DNA from: Spirochaetota bacterium
GTDB lineage: Bacteria; Spirochaetota; Spirochaetia; DSM-27196; PWMO01
Assembly (NCBI GenBank): GCA_009908735.1
Contig: JAAAOR010000116.1
Span: 1 to 8,026 of the forward strand
Length of the DNA: 8,026 nt
Reading direction: 5' to 3'
This document shows positions 1 through 6,869 of this stretch, piece by piece. The position numbers and the translations under genes were made by a program. Below the pieces are notes generated by a model. It was not told the DNA's origin. It worked only from the letters and a program-made list of their open reading frames with translations, and searched no databases. How positions within the stretch are numbered: position 1 is the first letter of the stretch; every line of letters begins with the position of its first letter.

Positions 1-1
1 G

Positions 2-223
2 GCGGCAGCGGGCGCGACGGTGAAGCGCCTCACAGCCCCCTTCTTTCGCCGCCGCATTCGCCCGGTGCATGCGCAGGTGGTGCCCGAGACGCTGCGGCGG
101 GTGTGGATGTGTGAGCTTCCCACCCCGCCGGTTCGCTGGCGTCGCGGGCAGCGGGGCTCGAGTGTGGTGGTGCCCGCCTACGCGGTGGCCGATTTGGCCG
201 AGGCGGGCCAACACGCTTCTTGA
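2..223 (+). CDS. 3' end of an unrecognised gene (5'-partial)
   Basis: The frame is open from the left edge to a TGA at 221-223, so this is probably the C-terminal 73 residues of a longer protein. A GTG at 20 is the first possible start inside the window, but no ribosome binding site precedes it. Third codon positions are strongly G/C, as in the other genes here, which supports real coding. The visible part is very arginine- and valine-rich, with a basic stretch (FFRRRIRP), a WRRGQRG turn, and a hydrophobic VVVPAYAVADLAEAG tail close to the end. I recognise no family, and no signal peptide or membrane segment is visible. It is convergent with the long minus-strand gene, with only 4 nt between the two stop codons. 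Extending the sequence to the left would settle whether this is the tail of a known enzyme. Confidence 0.45.
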   Translation, partial: AAAGATVKRLTAPFFRRRIRPVHAQVVPETLRRVWMCELPTPPVRWRRGQRGSSVVVPAYAVADLAEAGQHAS

Positions 224-225
224 TA

Positions 226-252
226 CCTCAGCGGGTTAGAGATTCGCTGAGG
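226..252. terminator. inverted repeat at a convergent gene junction, possible bidirectional terminator
   Basis: CCTCAGCG (226-233) and CGCTGAGG (245-252) form a perfect 8-bp stem with an 11-nt loop. The repeat begins 2 nt after the stop of the plus-strand gene and covers the last codons and stop of the minus-strand 683-aa gene. A stem where two genes converge suits a shared transcription end. Neither strand has a T-run after the stem, so it is not a canonical intrinsic terminator. It may instead be a 3'-end stabiliser or work with Rho. Confidence 0.4.
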
Positions 253-2279
253 ATATGCCGAGTGATCGCATAAAGCGGTGGTATACCCTCGGTGGCCGCG
301 AGCGGTGCCGAGAGCGTCGCCGTGTGCTCGAGCGGAAGGTCGGAAACGTAGTAGAAAAGCCGCGAGCGAACATCGTGCGGGATGACACCGAGCTGAGCGG
401 CCTCGACCACCTGCAGATAGTAGTGTATGCCTTCCATCTCTATGCCGAAGCATCCCCAGATGTACCGATAGAACCGCAGCATTCGCCGGTTCTGAAGCAG
501 TGTCCCGTCGACGGTAAGCAGGGGGCCGGTGAGAACTTGATGCCCGGAGATACGAGCAGCCAGTCGATCGCGAGCCGCGTCATCCGGGGCCGGCAGGGGC
601 TGGAAGGTGTCGGTATTCTGCCCGACGAAGGCATTCGGGGCAAGCACATCACCGCGGGCCCCGGCGAGCGCGCCCGCTTTCCCGAGGAAGTTTATGCTTT
701 CGAGATTGTGGCCGAAAAGCATCAGCAGGTTCTTGATGATGTGGCGCGCCTGATCGCCGAAGGCGTAATCGATGTTCACGATGAGGTCCCGGGAGTCCGG
801 TGTCACCGAAATACCAGGGTCGACCGTATGCTCATGGAGGCGGGAGATGTCGATGAGCTGCACCTGTACTCCTGTCGATGCGGTCTCTTCGAGACGCAGC
901 ACTCCGCATCCCTCCTCGGCAGCGCGACTCGCCTCCGCCTCCTCCGGGAAGGCCGCAAAATAGTCCCGTGACAGAGCGTAAAGACGGTCGTAGGGGTGCT
1001 CCCACTCGAGATCCATATACGGATGACCGGTCTGCCGGGCCCACTCGAAGACCTCATCCATATGAGCCGGGAACCAAGGGTTCAGACAGTTGGTCACCGA
1101 GTGAGTGTTACTGCTGATGATATGGACGCGAACATCCGCCGGAAGCGCCGATGGCTGATATCCGGTAAGCCGCTCCGTTGCGTTACCCACCTGATCGGTC
1201 CACAGCTCGAGGCTGCGACTGTTGTAGTTGTTCCGCTGTCGTCGCACGTCGATGCTGAACATCTCCCGATGACAGGCGATCTCATAGAGGGTCTTCATCA
1301 CCTGCCCCGGCCACACTTCCTCGAGCCCATCGACCTCCGACTCCGCGAAGCCCAAGCGCTGCAACAAGCCCCGTCGTGCCTCCGCGGAGTGACTCTCGGG
1401 CTGCTCGAGGTAGTCGCGGATACGCGACAGTGCGTCCGGAGTCTTGACACGGCTTCGGATCTTCCCCGCTTCAACGGCGTAGAGGCAGAGGTTGGTGATG
1501 AGATCCATCAGGTCGGAGAAGCCGTTGCGCAAAAGGACCATCACTTTGCCCGGAAGCATTTCCCACACGTCACGGCGCCGCGCCGGCGTGCGCACCTCGG
1601 GGAAGAAGCGGCCGGGATTCCGGTAGGTTTCGGGTATCTCGTCAATGAGCAGAAAGGCGAAGGTGCGCGTCACGTTCTCCGGGAGCCGTCTGACGGCATA
1701 GCTTAGGCCGCCGAAATCGATCTCGGCCTGGGAGCGTACCAGTGGATGCAGGGCCGGGTCGAGCTTCAGGTAGTATGGTAGCAGGCGGTCCATGCTGACA
1801 TAGCCCTGGTTTACCGCACGGATGAGCTCCACCTTGAAGCGGTCGAAGGCCTCGAAAATGCCATGTTTGTCCCGAAGAATCGTGCCGAGGGCCTGGGCGA
1901 AGGCCCGCGACTGTCCGAGCAGACCCAGAAAAAGCTCACCTGGAAGAACATAGCAGAAGGCCGGCTCCACCGCACGCACGGAGTAGCGTCGCGGCTCCTT
2001 GAACAGCGACTCGCGCTCGCCGAAATAATGTCCCGCCTCAATAACGCCAACCCGCCTGGCGGAGCCGGCCCCCTCGTCGCGAGTCTCCACCGCGCCCTCG
2101 GCGAGGATGAAGACCGAATCGTCCTGCACATCGCCCTGCTCGACGATGAGCTCGCCCACTCCGTAGTCCCGCCGCGTCACATGTCGGGCCAGCTCCCGCT
2201 TCTCCGACTGGGTGAGAAACCGGAAGGGGATAACCCGATCAAAGACCGTCATGACGCGCTCAATGTCGACCGTTGCCAT
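228..2279 (-). CDS. cyclic-nucleotide-binding domain protein with a nucleoside phosphorylase/AMP nucleosidase-like C-terminal region
   Basis: This 683-aa protein is probably cytoplasmic, with no signal peptide or membrane helix. Residues 1-130 form a CAP/CNB-type cyclic-nucleotide-binding domain: GELIVEQGD (42-50), and a phosphate-binding cassette with F86-G87-E88 and P96-R97, the positions that normally contact the ribose and cyclic phosphate. No helix-turn-helix follows, so it is unlikely to be a CRP-type transcription factor. Residues 130-470 match nothing I recognise; SSNTHSVTNCLNPW (389-402) looks like a conserved motif. Residues 471-683 resemble the nucleoside phosphorylase/nucleosidase fold: GKAGALAG..GD (533-544), E614-M615-E616 and VSD with D647, corresponding to the substrate-binding Met-Glu and catalytic Asp of MTA and AMP nucleosidases. 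Activity is not shown; this could be a ligand-binding relic. The ATG lies 9 nt after the stop of the upstream 314-aa gene with no strong Shine-Dalgarno, suggesting translational coupling. Confidence 0.85.
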   Translation of the reverse strand: MATVDIERVMTVFDRVIPFRFLTQSEKRELARHVTRRDYGVGELIVEQGDVQDDSVFILAEGAVETRDEGAGSARRVGVIEAGHYFGERESLFKEPRRYSVRAVEPAFCYVLPGELFLGLLGQSRAFAQALGTILRDKHGIFEAFDRFKVELIRAVNQGYVSMDRLLPYYLKLDPALHPLVRSQAEIDFGGLSYAVRRLPENVTRTFAFLLIDEIPETYRNPGRFFPEVRTPARRRDVWEMLPGKVMVLLRNGFSDLMDLITNLCLYAVEAGKIRSRVKTPDALSRIRDYLEQPESHSAEARRGLLQRLGFAESEVDGLEEVWPGQVMKTLYEIACHREMFSIDVRRQRNNYNSRSLELWTDQVGNATERLTGYQPSALPADVRVHIISSNTHSVTNCLNPWFPAHMDEVFEWARQTGHPYMDLEWEHPYDRLYALSRDYFAAFPEEAEASRAAEEGCGVLRLEETASTGVQVQLIDISRLHEHTVDPGISVTPDSRDLIVNIDYAFGDQARHIIKNLLMLFGHNLESINFLGKAGALAGARGDVLAPNAFVGQNTDTFQPLPAPDDAARDRLAARISGHQVLTGPLLTVDGTLLQNRRMLRFYRYIWGCFGIEMEGIHYYLQVVEAAQLGVIPHDVRSRLFYYVSDLPLEHTATLSAPLAATEGIPPLYAITRHILSESLTR

Positions 2280-2288
2280 GCGACCAAC

Positions 2289-3233
2289 TTACAACGGAAT
2301 CCGGTACTGTGAAACCATCGTCTGAATCTTTTCGAGCGCGCGCTCGTAGCTCTCATTGCGCGTGTAGGCGATGACGCTGTCCTCGATGCGACCGCGGCTG
2401 GTCTCGAAAGTTGCGATGGGATTATCGAGCAGCCCGGCGATCTGTGCCTCACTCACGCCATGCTGCAGGAGGAAGGCGGCAAAGGAGAGATCACGCATCG
2501 GAACACGGTCTGCCTGCGGACTGTAGAGATAGCCCAAGCCGTCGAGTATCTGCTCGACCGGACTCTTGGAATAGTGGAAGACCCGGCTCACAGGCCCCTG
2601 CGTGCCGAGCATGCCCCGCTCTATGAAGCCTCGGCGCATTTTCGAAGTGAGCGAGAGGAAATCCTGGTACCCCATCTGCGTGCGGAACAGCATAACGGCG
2701 ATGTCGGTGTTGCGGTTGTTCTTGTGGATAAGCGCCGGGATGTCGTAGTTGACCACGAAAAACGCGCCGACTCGCTTTACCGTCTGCCCGTCTACAACGA
2801 GGATGTCAGGCTCGTCTACCCACTGCGAGAAGAGCTCCTCAGCCCGCACGTTGAGCCGGTCGAGGGCCTCAAAGGCGCCGATAATCGGCGCGGACGCGAA
2901 CTCGGTATCGAAGTGCTCCATGAAGCGCTCTTTCATGCGCTCGGTGAACAGGCGCTTGCCGTGCACAGCGAAGCTCATTTTTACAGCGTAGTGGCGCTCG
3001 ACGATATGGTTACGTGCGATGAACTCACCCGGGATGTTCGCAAGATAGACGAGGTGCAGGTCGACCTTGTACTGGGGGTATTCTTCGATGACCCTCAGGA
3101 CCTCTCGCTCCCCGACAACGCCGTTGGTCTCGGGGCGCATGTAGACGAAGATGTCCTGAGTGTCCGGGTCCGTTCCCGGACCCGGGTAGGGCACGAGTAC
3201 CTGCGGCATGGCTGCACCGGCATGGGAATTCAT
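2289..3233 (-). CDS. conserved-looking protein of unknown function, 314 aa
   Basis: I do not recognise the family. The frame continues upstream into pheT, but the start is set at the ATG at 3233 because GGGAGGG (3242-3248) lies 8 nt before it. The next ATG (3209) has no such site. The protein is soluble-looking, with no signal peptide or membrane segment. An N-terminal alpha/beta-type region contains PQVLVPYPGPG (9-19) and DIFVYMRPETNG (27-38). Segments DILVVDG (143-149) and VGAFFVVNYDIPALIHKNN (155-173) look like core strands and turns. A basic segment SKMRRGFIERG (197-207) precedes a helical C-terminal third ending in YRIPL. It sits 79 nt after pheT and 9 nt before the cyclic-nucleotide-binding gene, so it probably shares the pheST transcript and may act with its downstream neighbour. 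That partnership is inferred from spacing only. Confidence 0.8.
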   Translation of the reverse strand: MNSHAGAAMPQVLVPYPGPGTDPDTQDIFVYMRPETNGVVGEREVLRVIEEYPQYKVDLHLVYLANIPGEFIARNHIVERHYAVKMSFAVHGKRLFTERMKERFMEHFDTEFASAPIIGAFEALDRLNVRAEELFSQWVDEPDILVVDGQTVKRVGAFFVVNYDIPALIHKNNRNTDIAVMLFRTQMGYQDFLSLTSKMRRGFIERGMLGTQGPVSRVFHYSKSPVEQILDGLGYLYSPQADRVPMRDLSFAAFLLQHGVSEAQIAGLLDNPIATFETSRGRIEDSVIAYTRNESYERALEKIQTMVSQYRIPL

Positions 3234-3312
3234 GGCGTCCGCCCTCCCTCTCCGGTCGCGACCGCCGGCGTTCTCTGCCAGGCAGTCCCCGGCGTTTCCC
3301 GTCGAGGCCCTG

Positions 3313-5025
3313 TCAGCGAAGCGCGTCCATATCGATCTCCGCCGCCGAACAGGGCACCTGTATCCCCCAGCTCTCGAGGACGCGCGGGTGTATCTCGCCG
3401 AAGATGCCGACCTGTACGCCACCAACAACGATCGCAGCCGTGCGACCGGGGATGAACCGGGGATCATCGAGCTCTTCGAGCCCGTGCTCATATCCAAGAT
3501 AATAGAAGAGCGACGTTATGTGGGAGTTCATGAGGTTGAAATCCGCGTCGGACTCAGCGGCGAGGAACCCGAGTGCGTTTACGGTTCGCGAGCCGTAGTT
3601 CTCGGAGGAGTCCTGACGCACGATCTTCCCGGCCTCGAATATGAGGTGCGGGTAGCTTGCATTGGCCGACACGCTTTCAGCGGACAGGAGATGGGGGATG
3701 ATGGAGTGCCGGACGTATTCGTAGTTCTCAGACAGCGGATTGCTGACCTTCACGAACTCCCCAGCGATCGCTTCGCGTTTCTCTTCAGGATACATCCACT
3801 CGATAAACTCCCGGTGGGAGCCGAGGTAGTTGAAGATCATCTCCTGGTAGCCGAGCCCGACCATAATGTTCTTGGCCCGTCGAGAGAAGATTTCCACCTC
3901 GCTGAGGCGACCCACGGTGTACTCCGAAGGCATCGCCGGCTCGAAAGAGTCCATGCCGAGGCCGATCATGATGTCCTCGATGACGTCCACCGGATGGAGA
4001 AAGTCGTTGCGGTATACCGGCGGATAGGCGGTCACCGCATCTCCGTCGTCTTCGGCCTCCACGCCCATGCGGCCCAGGCTCTCGACCACCTGCTCGGCGG
4101 TGAGCGAAACGCCGAGCATCTTCTCGGCATCGGCAACCTGCACCGTATGCGGCTTCTGGAAGTAGTAGGGGGTGACGATCTCCCGGCCGTAGGGCGTGTC
4201 GTAGGGATAGACGACGCGGATGGGAAGCACCCGATAGCCGTGATCGGCCAGGTCGCAGGCGATGATGTTTCCGGTCAACAGAAGTTGCTGCATGTCGAGG
4301 CCGGTCATCTCGACGAAGAGCTGCCAATCGCCCTCCTGCACCCCACCAATGTAGGCACTGTTGATGATAGGCGGAAAGCCCACAACCTCGCCGCGGTCGT
4401 CCTTGAGCACGGGCATCTTCGGGAACCCCTCCACCAGGGAGGCGAACTCCTGTCCCTTGGGGTGCTCGGTGAGAATCTGGCGCAGCGTCATCACCCGCTC
4501 GGTGCCGAGGGGCTGAAACTGCGTGGTCTCGGGATCCGCGGCCACGTAGTGGATGGGATATTTCACCAGCGCCGATCGATAGACACCGATGGCCACCGAC
4601 TTTCGCTTTCGCCCGTAGTTCCAGGCAAGCTTTTCCTGGGTCTGAATGAGGTCGAGGAGGCCCGGCTCGTCAATGTGCTTCCCGGTGACGGCGAAGGCCA
4701 CCAGATAGGGACGAGTATGCTCGAGCGCCGGGTCGACCATAAAGCGGCGTTCCTGCGGGTCCTGGCTATCCCCTTCACGGGAGACGAAGTTGTAGCTCGG
4801 GATCTCGCCGCGCCGATAGATGCGAAGCTGGCGCGCGAGCCCTGCCGCGGACCAGAGGTCGGGTCGATTGGTGTCGTTCAACTCGAACTTCGCTATACCG
4901 CGCTCGTCGGCTTCAGCATCGAGCTCGGCCTTCGCGACGGTCAGCAGTTGCTCAAGGGTTTCGGTTTCCAGTCTGGTGCCAAGGTAGTTAAAAAACGCCT
5001 TCTCGTAGACGTCGATCTTGGGCAT
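3313..5025 (-). CDS. pheT: phenylalanine-tRNA ligase beta subunit, archaeal/eukaryotic type
   Basis: This is the beta subunit of the alpha2-beta2 cytoplasmic enzyme that charges tRNA-Phe. At 570 aa it matches archaeal and eukaryotic beta subunits (about 550-590 aa) rather than the roughly 800-aa common bacterial form. It begins directly with the core and lacks the N-terminal EMAP-like tRNA-binding domain and the C-terminal anticodon-binding extension. ELNDTNRPDLWSAAGLARQLR (48-68) is the characteristic NRPDL motif. The B3/4 editing region lies at roughly 90-270. The B5 domain is at about 285-360, including RNDFLHPVDVIEDIMIGLG (339-357). A degenerate class II core follows (375-570) with FNYLGS (398-403) and GEIHPRVLESWGI (543-555). 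The ATG is 3 nt after the pheS stop, and AAGGAG (5033-5038) inside the end of pheS is 7 nt upstream of it, so the two subunits are translationally linked. Such PheRS is typical of spirochaetes among bacteria. Confidence 0.96.
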   Translation of the reverse strand: MPKIDVYEKAFFNYLGTRLETETLEQLLTVAKAELDAEADERGIAKFELNDTNRPDLWSAAGLARQLRIYRRGEIPSYNFVSREGDSQDPQERRFMVDPALEHTRPYLVAFAVTGKHIDEPGLLDLIQTQEKLAWNYGRKRKSVAIGVYRSALVKYPIHYVAADPETTQFQPLGTERVMTLRQILTEHPKGQEFASLVEGFPKMPVLKDDRGEVVGFPPIINSAYIGGVQEGDWQLFVEMTGLDMQQLLLTGNIIACDLADHGYRVLPIRVVYPYDTPYGREIVTPYYFQKPHTVQVADAEKMLGVSLTAEQVVESLGRMGVEAEDDGDAVTAYPPVYRNDFLHPVDVIEDIMIGLGMDSFEPAMPSEYTVGRLSEVEIFSRRAKNIMVGLGYQEMIFNYLGSHREFIEWMYPEEKREAIAGEFVKVSNPLSENYEYVRHSIIPHLLSAESVSANASYPHLIFEAGKIVRQDSSENYGSRTVNALGFLAAESDADFNLMNSHITSLFYYLGYEHGLEELDDPRFIPGRTAAIVVGGVQVGIFGEIHPRVLESWGIQVPCSAAEIDMDALR

Positions 5026-5028
5026 GCT

Positions 5029-6579
5029 TCAGCTCCTTCGCCTCAGTCGCACACGTTCTATGTCGTTGGAAAAGAGCTCGCGGAGGTCGTCCAGCCCCAG
5101 ATGCATGAGCGCCATCCGGTCTATGCCGAGCCCCCACGCGAGGACCGGCACATCGACGCCGAGCGGCTTCGTCACCTCAGGCCGGAAGATACCCGACCCG
5201 CCGAGCTCGAACCACCCCAGGACAGGGTGCTTGATGTGCACCTCGACCGACGGCTCGGTAAACGGGAAGTAGCCTGGAACGTACTTGACGTCCTGGGCGC
5301 CGGCCACCTCAACCGCAAACATCTTCAAAAATCCCAGAAGCGTGCGGAGGTTGACATCATGTCCCAGCACGATGCCCTCGGTCTGATAGAAGTCCGAGAG
5401 GTGTGTGGCGTCGATCTGATCGTTGCGGAAGCAGCGCACCACGCCAAAATACTTCCCCGGAACTTTTGCCGTCGGCAGCTGCTTGGCCGACAGCACCGTG
5501 CCCTGACTGCGCAGGATAAGGCGCCGGGTGAAGTCACGGTCGAAGGGATAGCGCCAGCCGAAGCTTCCCGTCTGCCAGCCGTCCTCATGGGTTTGTCCAA
5601 CCTGGCTGAGATAAGGCTCGGCAATTTCTTTCGCGTGATCGGGGTGATCGACGTAGTACACGTCGTGAATGTCGCGCGCGGCGTGAAACTGCGGCATGAA
5701 CAGCGCGTCGGAGTTCCAGAACTCCGTCTCCACGATCGGCCCGTCGAACTCCTCGAATCCGAGAGAGGTAAGCTTGTCCTTGACCCGCTCGAGGTACTCA
5801 CCGTAGGGATTCCGACGGCCGGGCAGCACCCGCGCCGCGGGGATATTGATATTGTACGGGCGGAAGTTTCGATTTCGCCAGGCGCCGGTGCGAAGCATCT
5901 CCGGTGTCAGCAAACCAACTTCCTCGCCGGTCACACCGGCCGCATCCAGTGCTTTCTTGGCCTTGATGCCGGCATTCGTAAACCGGAAATGCACCGTCTC
6001 ATGCTCGGCGACACGGAAAACCGTGCTCGCCGCTCCGCGCTTTTTACTCACGCTGTGAATGGCCATACGCTCAGCATCACTCAGGTCGGAATCGACCAGG
6101 CTGCCTTCAGAGCGCGCGCGATCGATGAGGGAGCGCACCGTTTTCACCGACTCCGGCATCGTCGCACCGTCGTCGAGCTGCACACGCTTCTCCTCGTCCA
6201 TGGAGAGTACGCCTGCCTTCGACAGAGCGCCGTAGGCCGAGCCCGTTTCCTTGTTCTCCAGGGAGAGGCGTGCGCTAATGTCCGGCATCCGCATCGGTCC
6301 CTGCTCACCGATCACCGCTACAACCCGCTCTTCGGGCATACCTTCGGTCGCGTAGCGCTCACCGAGCTCAGTGAGCTCGTAGCGGACCGATTGCTCGCGC
6401 CGGGTCTCCTCGATAAGATCCTTTGCCGAAAGCCAGCTGAGGGCCTGATTTGCTTGTCCGGTATTCAGCTCGAGGGCCTCCACGAGACGCTCCGCGTCGA
6501 ACTCATCCTTCGGGCCGAGGTGAAGCAGGACGCGTACTTCGAGCGGATGGAGGTTCTTTGCGATGTCTGCGCGATCCAT
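5029..6579 (-). CDS. pheS: phenylalanine-tRNA ligase alpha subunit, archaeal/eukaryotic type
   Basis: This is the catalytic alpha subunit, which activates phenylalanine with ATP and transfers it to tRNA-Phe. It is 516 aa, much longer than the usual bacterial subunit (about 330-350 aa), because residues 1-140 or so form winged-helix-like modules as in archaeal and eukaryotic enzymes. The class II core follows: motif 1 around GFEEFDGPIVETEFWNSDALF (274-294), motif 2 YFGVVRCFRNDQIDATH (377-393), and motif 3 AWGLGIDRMALM (481-492) with Arg488. YFPFTEPSVEV (437-447) and ELGGSGIFRPEV (458-469) line the phenylalanine pocket in this family. A TTG at 6594 is in frame, but GAGGAG (6587-6592) is placed 7 nt before the ATG at 6579 and overlaps the TTG, so the ATG is preferred. 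It lies upstream of pheT by 3 nt and downstream of tRNA-Ala on the same strand. Confidence 0.96.
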   Translation of the reverse strand: MDRADIAKNLHPLEVRVLLHLGPKDEFDAERLVEALELNTGQANQALSWLSAKDLIEETRREQSVRYELTELGERYATEGMPEERVVAVIGEQGPMRMPDISARLSLENKETGSAYGALSKAGVLSMDEEKRVQLDDGATMPESVKTVRSLIDRARSEGSLVDSDLSDAERMAIHSVSKKRGAASTVFRVAEHETVHFRFTNAGIKAKKALDAAGVTGEEVGLLTPEMLRTGAWRNRNFRPYNINIPAARVLPGRRNPYGEYLERVKDKLTSLGFEEFDGPIVETEFWNSDALFMPQFHAARDIHDVYYVDHPDHAKEIAEPYLSQVGQTHEDGWQTGSFGWRYPFDRDFTRRLILRSQGTVLSAKQLPTAKVPGKYFGVVRCFRNDQIDATHLSDFYQTEGIVLGHDVNLRTLLGFLKMFAVEVAGAQDVKYVPGYFPFTEPSVEVHIKHPVLGWFELGGSGIFRPEVTKPLGVDVPVLAWGLGIDRMALMHLGLDDLRELFSNDIERVRLRRRS

Positions 6580-6606
6580 AGCGGGGCTCCTCAATGTGGT
6601 CTACCA

Positions 6607-6635
6607 TTGGTACCGGAAACCCGCTGCTTTGTAAA
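6607..6635 (-). promoter_or_regulatory. possible pheST promoter
   Basis: Read on the minus strand, TTTACA (6630-6635, close to the -35 consensus TTGACA) is followed after 17 nt by TACCAA (6607-6612, a weak -10). Transcription would start near 6600, about 20 nt before the pheS ATG, leaving no room for a T-box or leader-peptide attenuator. A short dyad, TACCA-T-TGGTA (6602-6612), overlaps the -10 element and could be an operator, but it is too short to be sure. The cluster may alternatively be read through from the tRNA promoter. Confidence 0.3.
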
Positions 6636-6672
6636 GTGAAGGGCGATCCGTGAAGGTCGGCGTGACGGCTAA

Positions 6673-6745
6673 TGGAGGATAGGGGAGTCGAACCCCTGAC
6701 CTATTGATTGCGAACCAATCGCTCTACCACCTGAGCTAATCCCCC
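6673..6745 (-). tRNA. tRNA-Ala (anticodon CGC)
   Basis: A complete 73-nt cloverleaf folds on the minus strand. The acceptor stem GGGGGAT pairs with ATCCTCC, the discriminator is A73, the D stem is GCTC/GAGC, the anticodon stem ATTGG/TCAAT closes with a G-U pair, and the T stem AGGGG/CCCCT holds the loop TTCGACT. The seven-base anticodon loop TTCGCAA puts CGC at positions 34-36 (6710-6712), reading GCG alanine codons. The third acceptor pair is G3-U70, the alanyl-tRNA synthetase identity element, which independently supports alanine. The 3' CCA is not encoded. It lies 93 nt upstream of pheS on the same strand, and I see no T-run terminator between them. Confidence 0.95.
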
Positions 6746-6756
6746 GACTGCCCCAA

Positions 6757-6786
6757 AATATACACGGTTGCCTCGGCTTGATGCAA
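6757..6786 (-). promoter_or_regulatory. promoter of tRNA-Ala
   Basis: Read on the minus strand, TTGCAT (6781-6786) and TATATT (6757-6762, 5 of 6 to the -10 consensus) are separated by 18 nt. They are followed by a G/C-rich discriminator (TTTGGGGC) and the tRNA 5' end 11 nt after the -10. A G/C-rich discriminator is typical of stable-RNA promoters under stringent control in well-studied bacteria; whether that applies here is inference. Confidence 0.55.
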
Positions 6787-6869
6787 GAGGTTAATTTCTT
6801 GGCGCGGCGCGGTCCGACGCCGCCGCGGCCGAGCGGCGCCGGAGCCCGCCCCCCGCGGAGTGACGCTTG

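Noticed and set aside
255..971. A 238-codon plus-strand frame opposite the end of the 683-aa gene, and a similar one at 996-1706.
   Set aside because: The minus-strand protein in these stretches carries the nucleosidase-like motifs, so the plus-strand frames are shadows.
228..2279. Calling the 683-aa protein a CRP/FNR-type transcription factor.
   Set aside because: The CNB domain is followed by an unrelated 550-residue region with no helix-turn-helix motif.
2460..3455. A 331-codon plus-strand open frame opposite the 314-aa gene.
   Set aside because: It is antisense to a gene with a good ribosome binding site and sensible protein sequence, and its product shows no domain.
3234..3497. An upstream extension of the 314-aa gene into pheT, giving a 402-aa product.
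   Set aside because: It would overlap the pheT C-terminus by 185 nt. The added residues are arginine/serine-rich and unstructured, while GGGAGGG lies 8 nt before the ATG at 3233.
6580..6594. The TTG at 6594 as the start of pheS.
   Set aside because: The Shine-Dalgarno GAGGAG overlaps this TTG and is correctly spaced for the ATG at 6579.
3208..6639. A 1143-codon open frame on the plus strand opposite pheT and pheS.
   Set aside because: It lies fully antisense to two confidently identified genes and has no recognisable domains. Long antisense frames are common opposite G/C-biased genes.
6580..6672. A T-box riboswitch or Phe-rich leader peptide controlling pheST.
   Set aside because: The 93-nt gap is too short for a T-box, no T-box sequence or terminator/antiterminator pair is visible, and no small Phe-rich frame is present.
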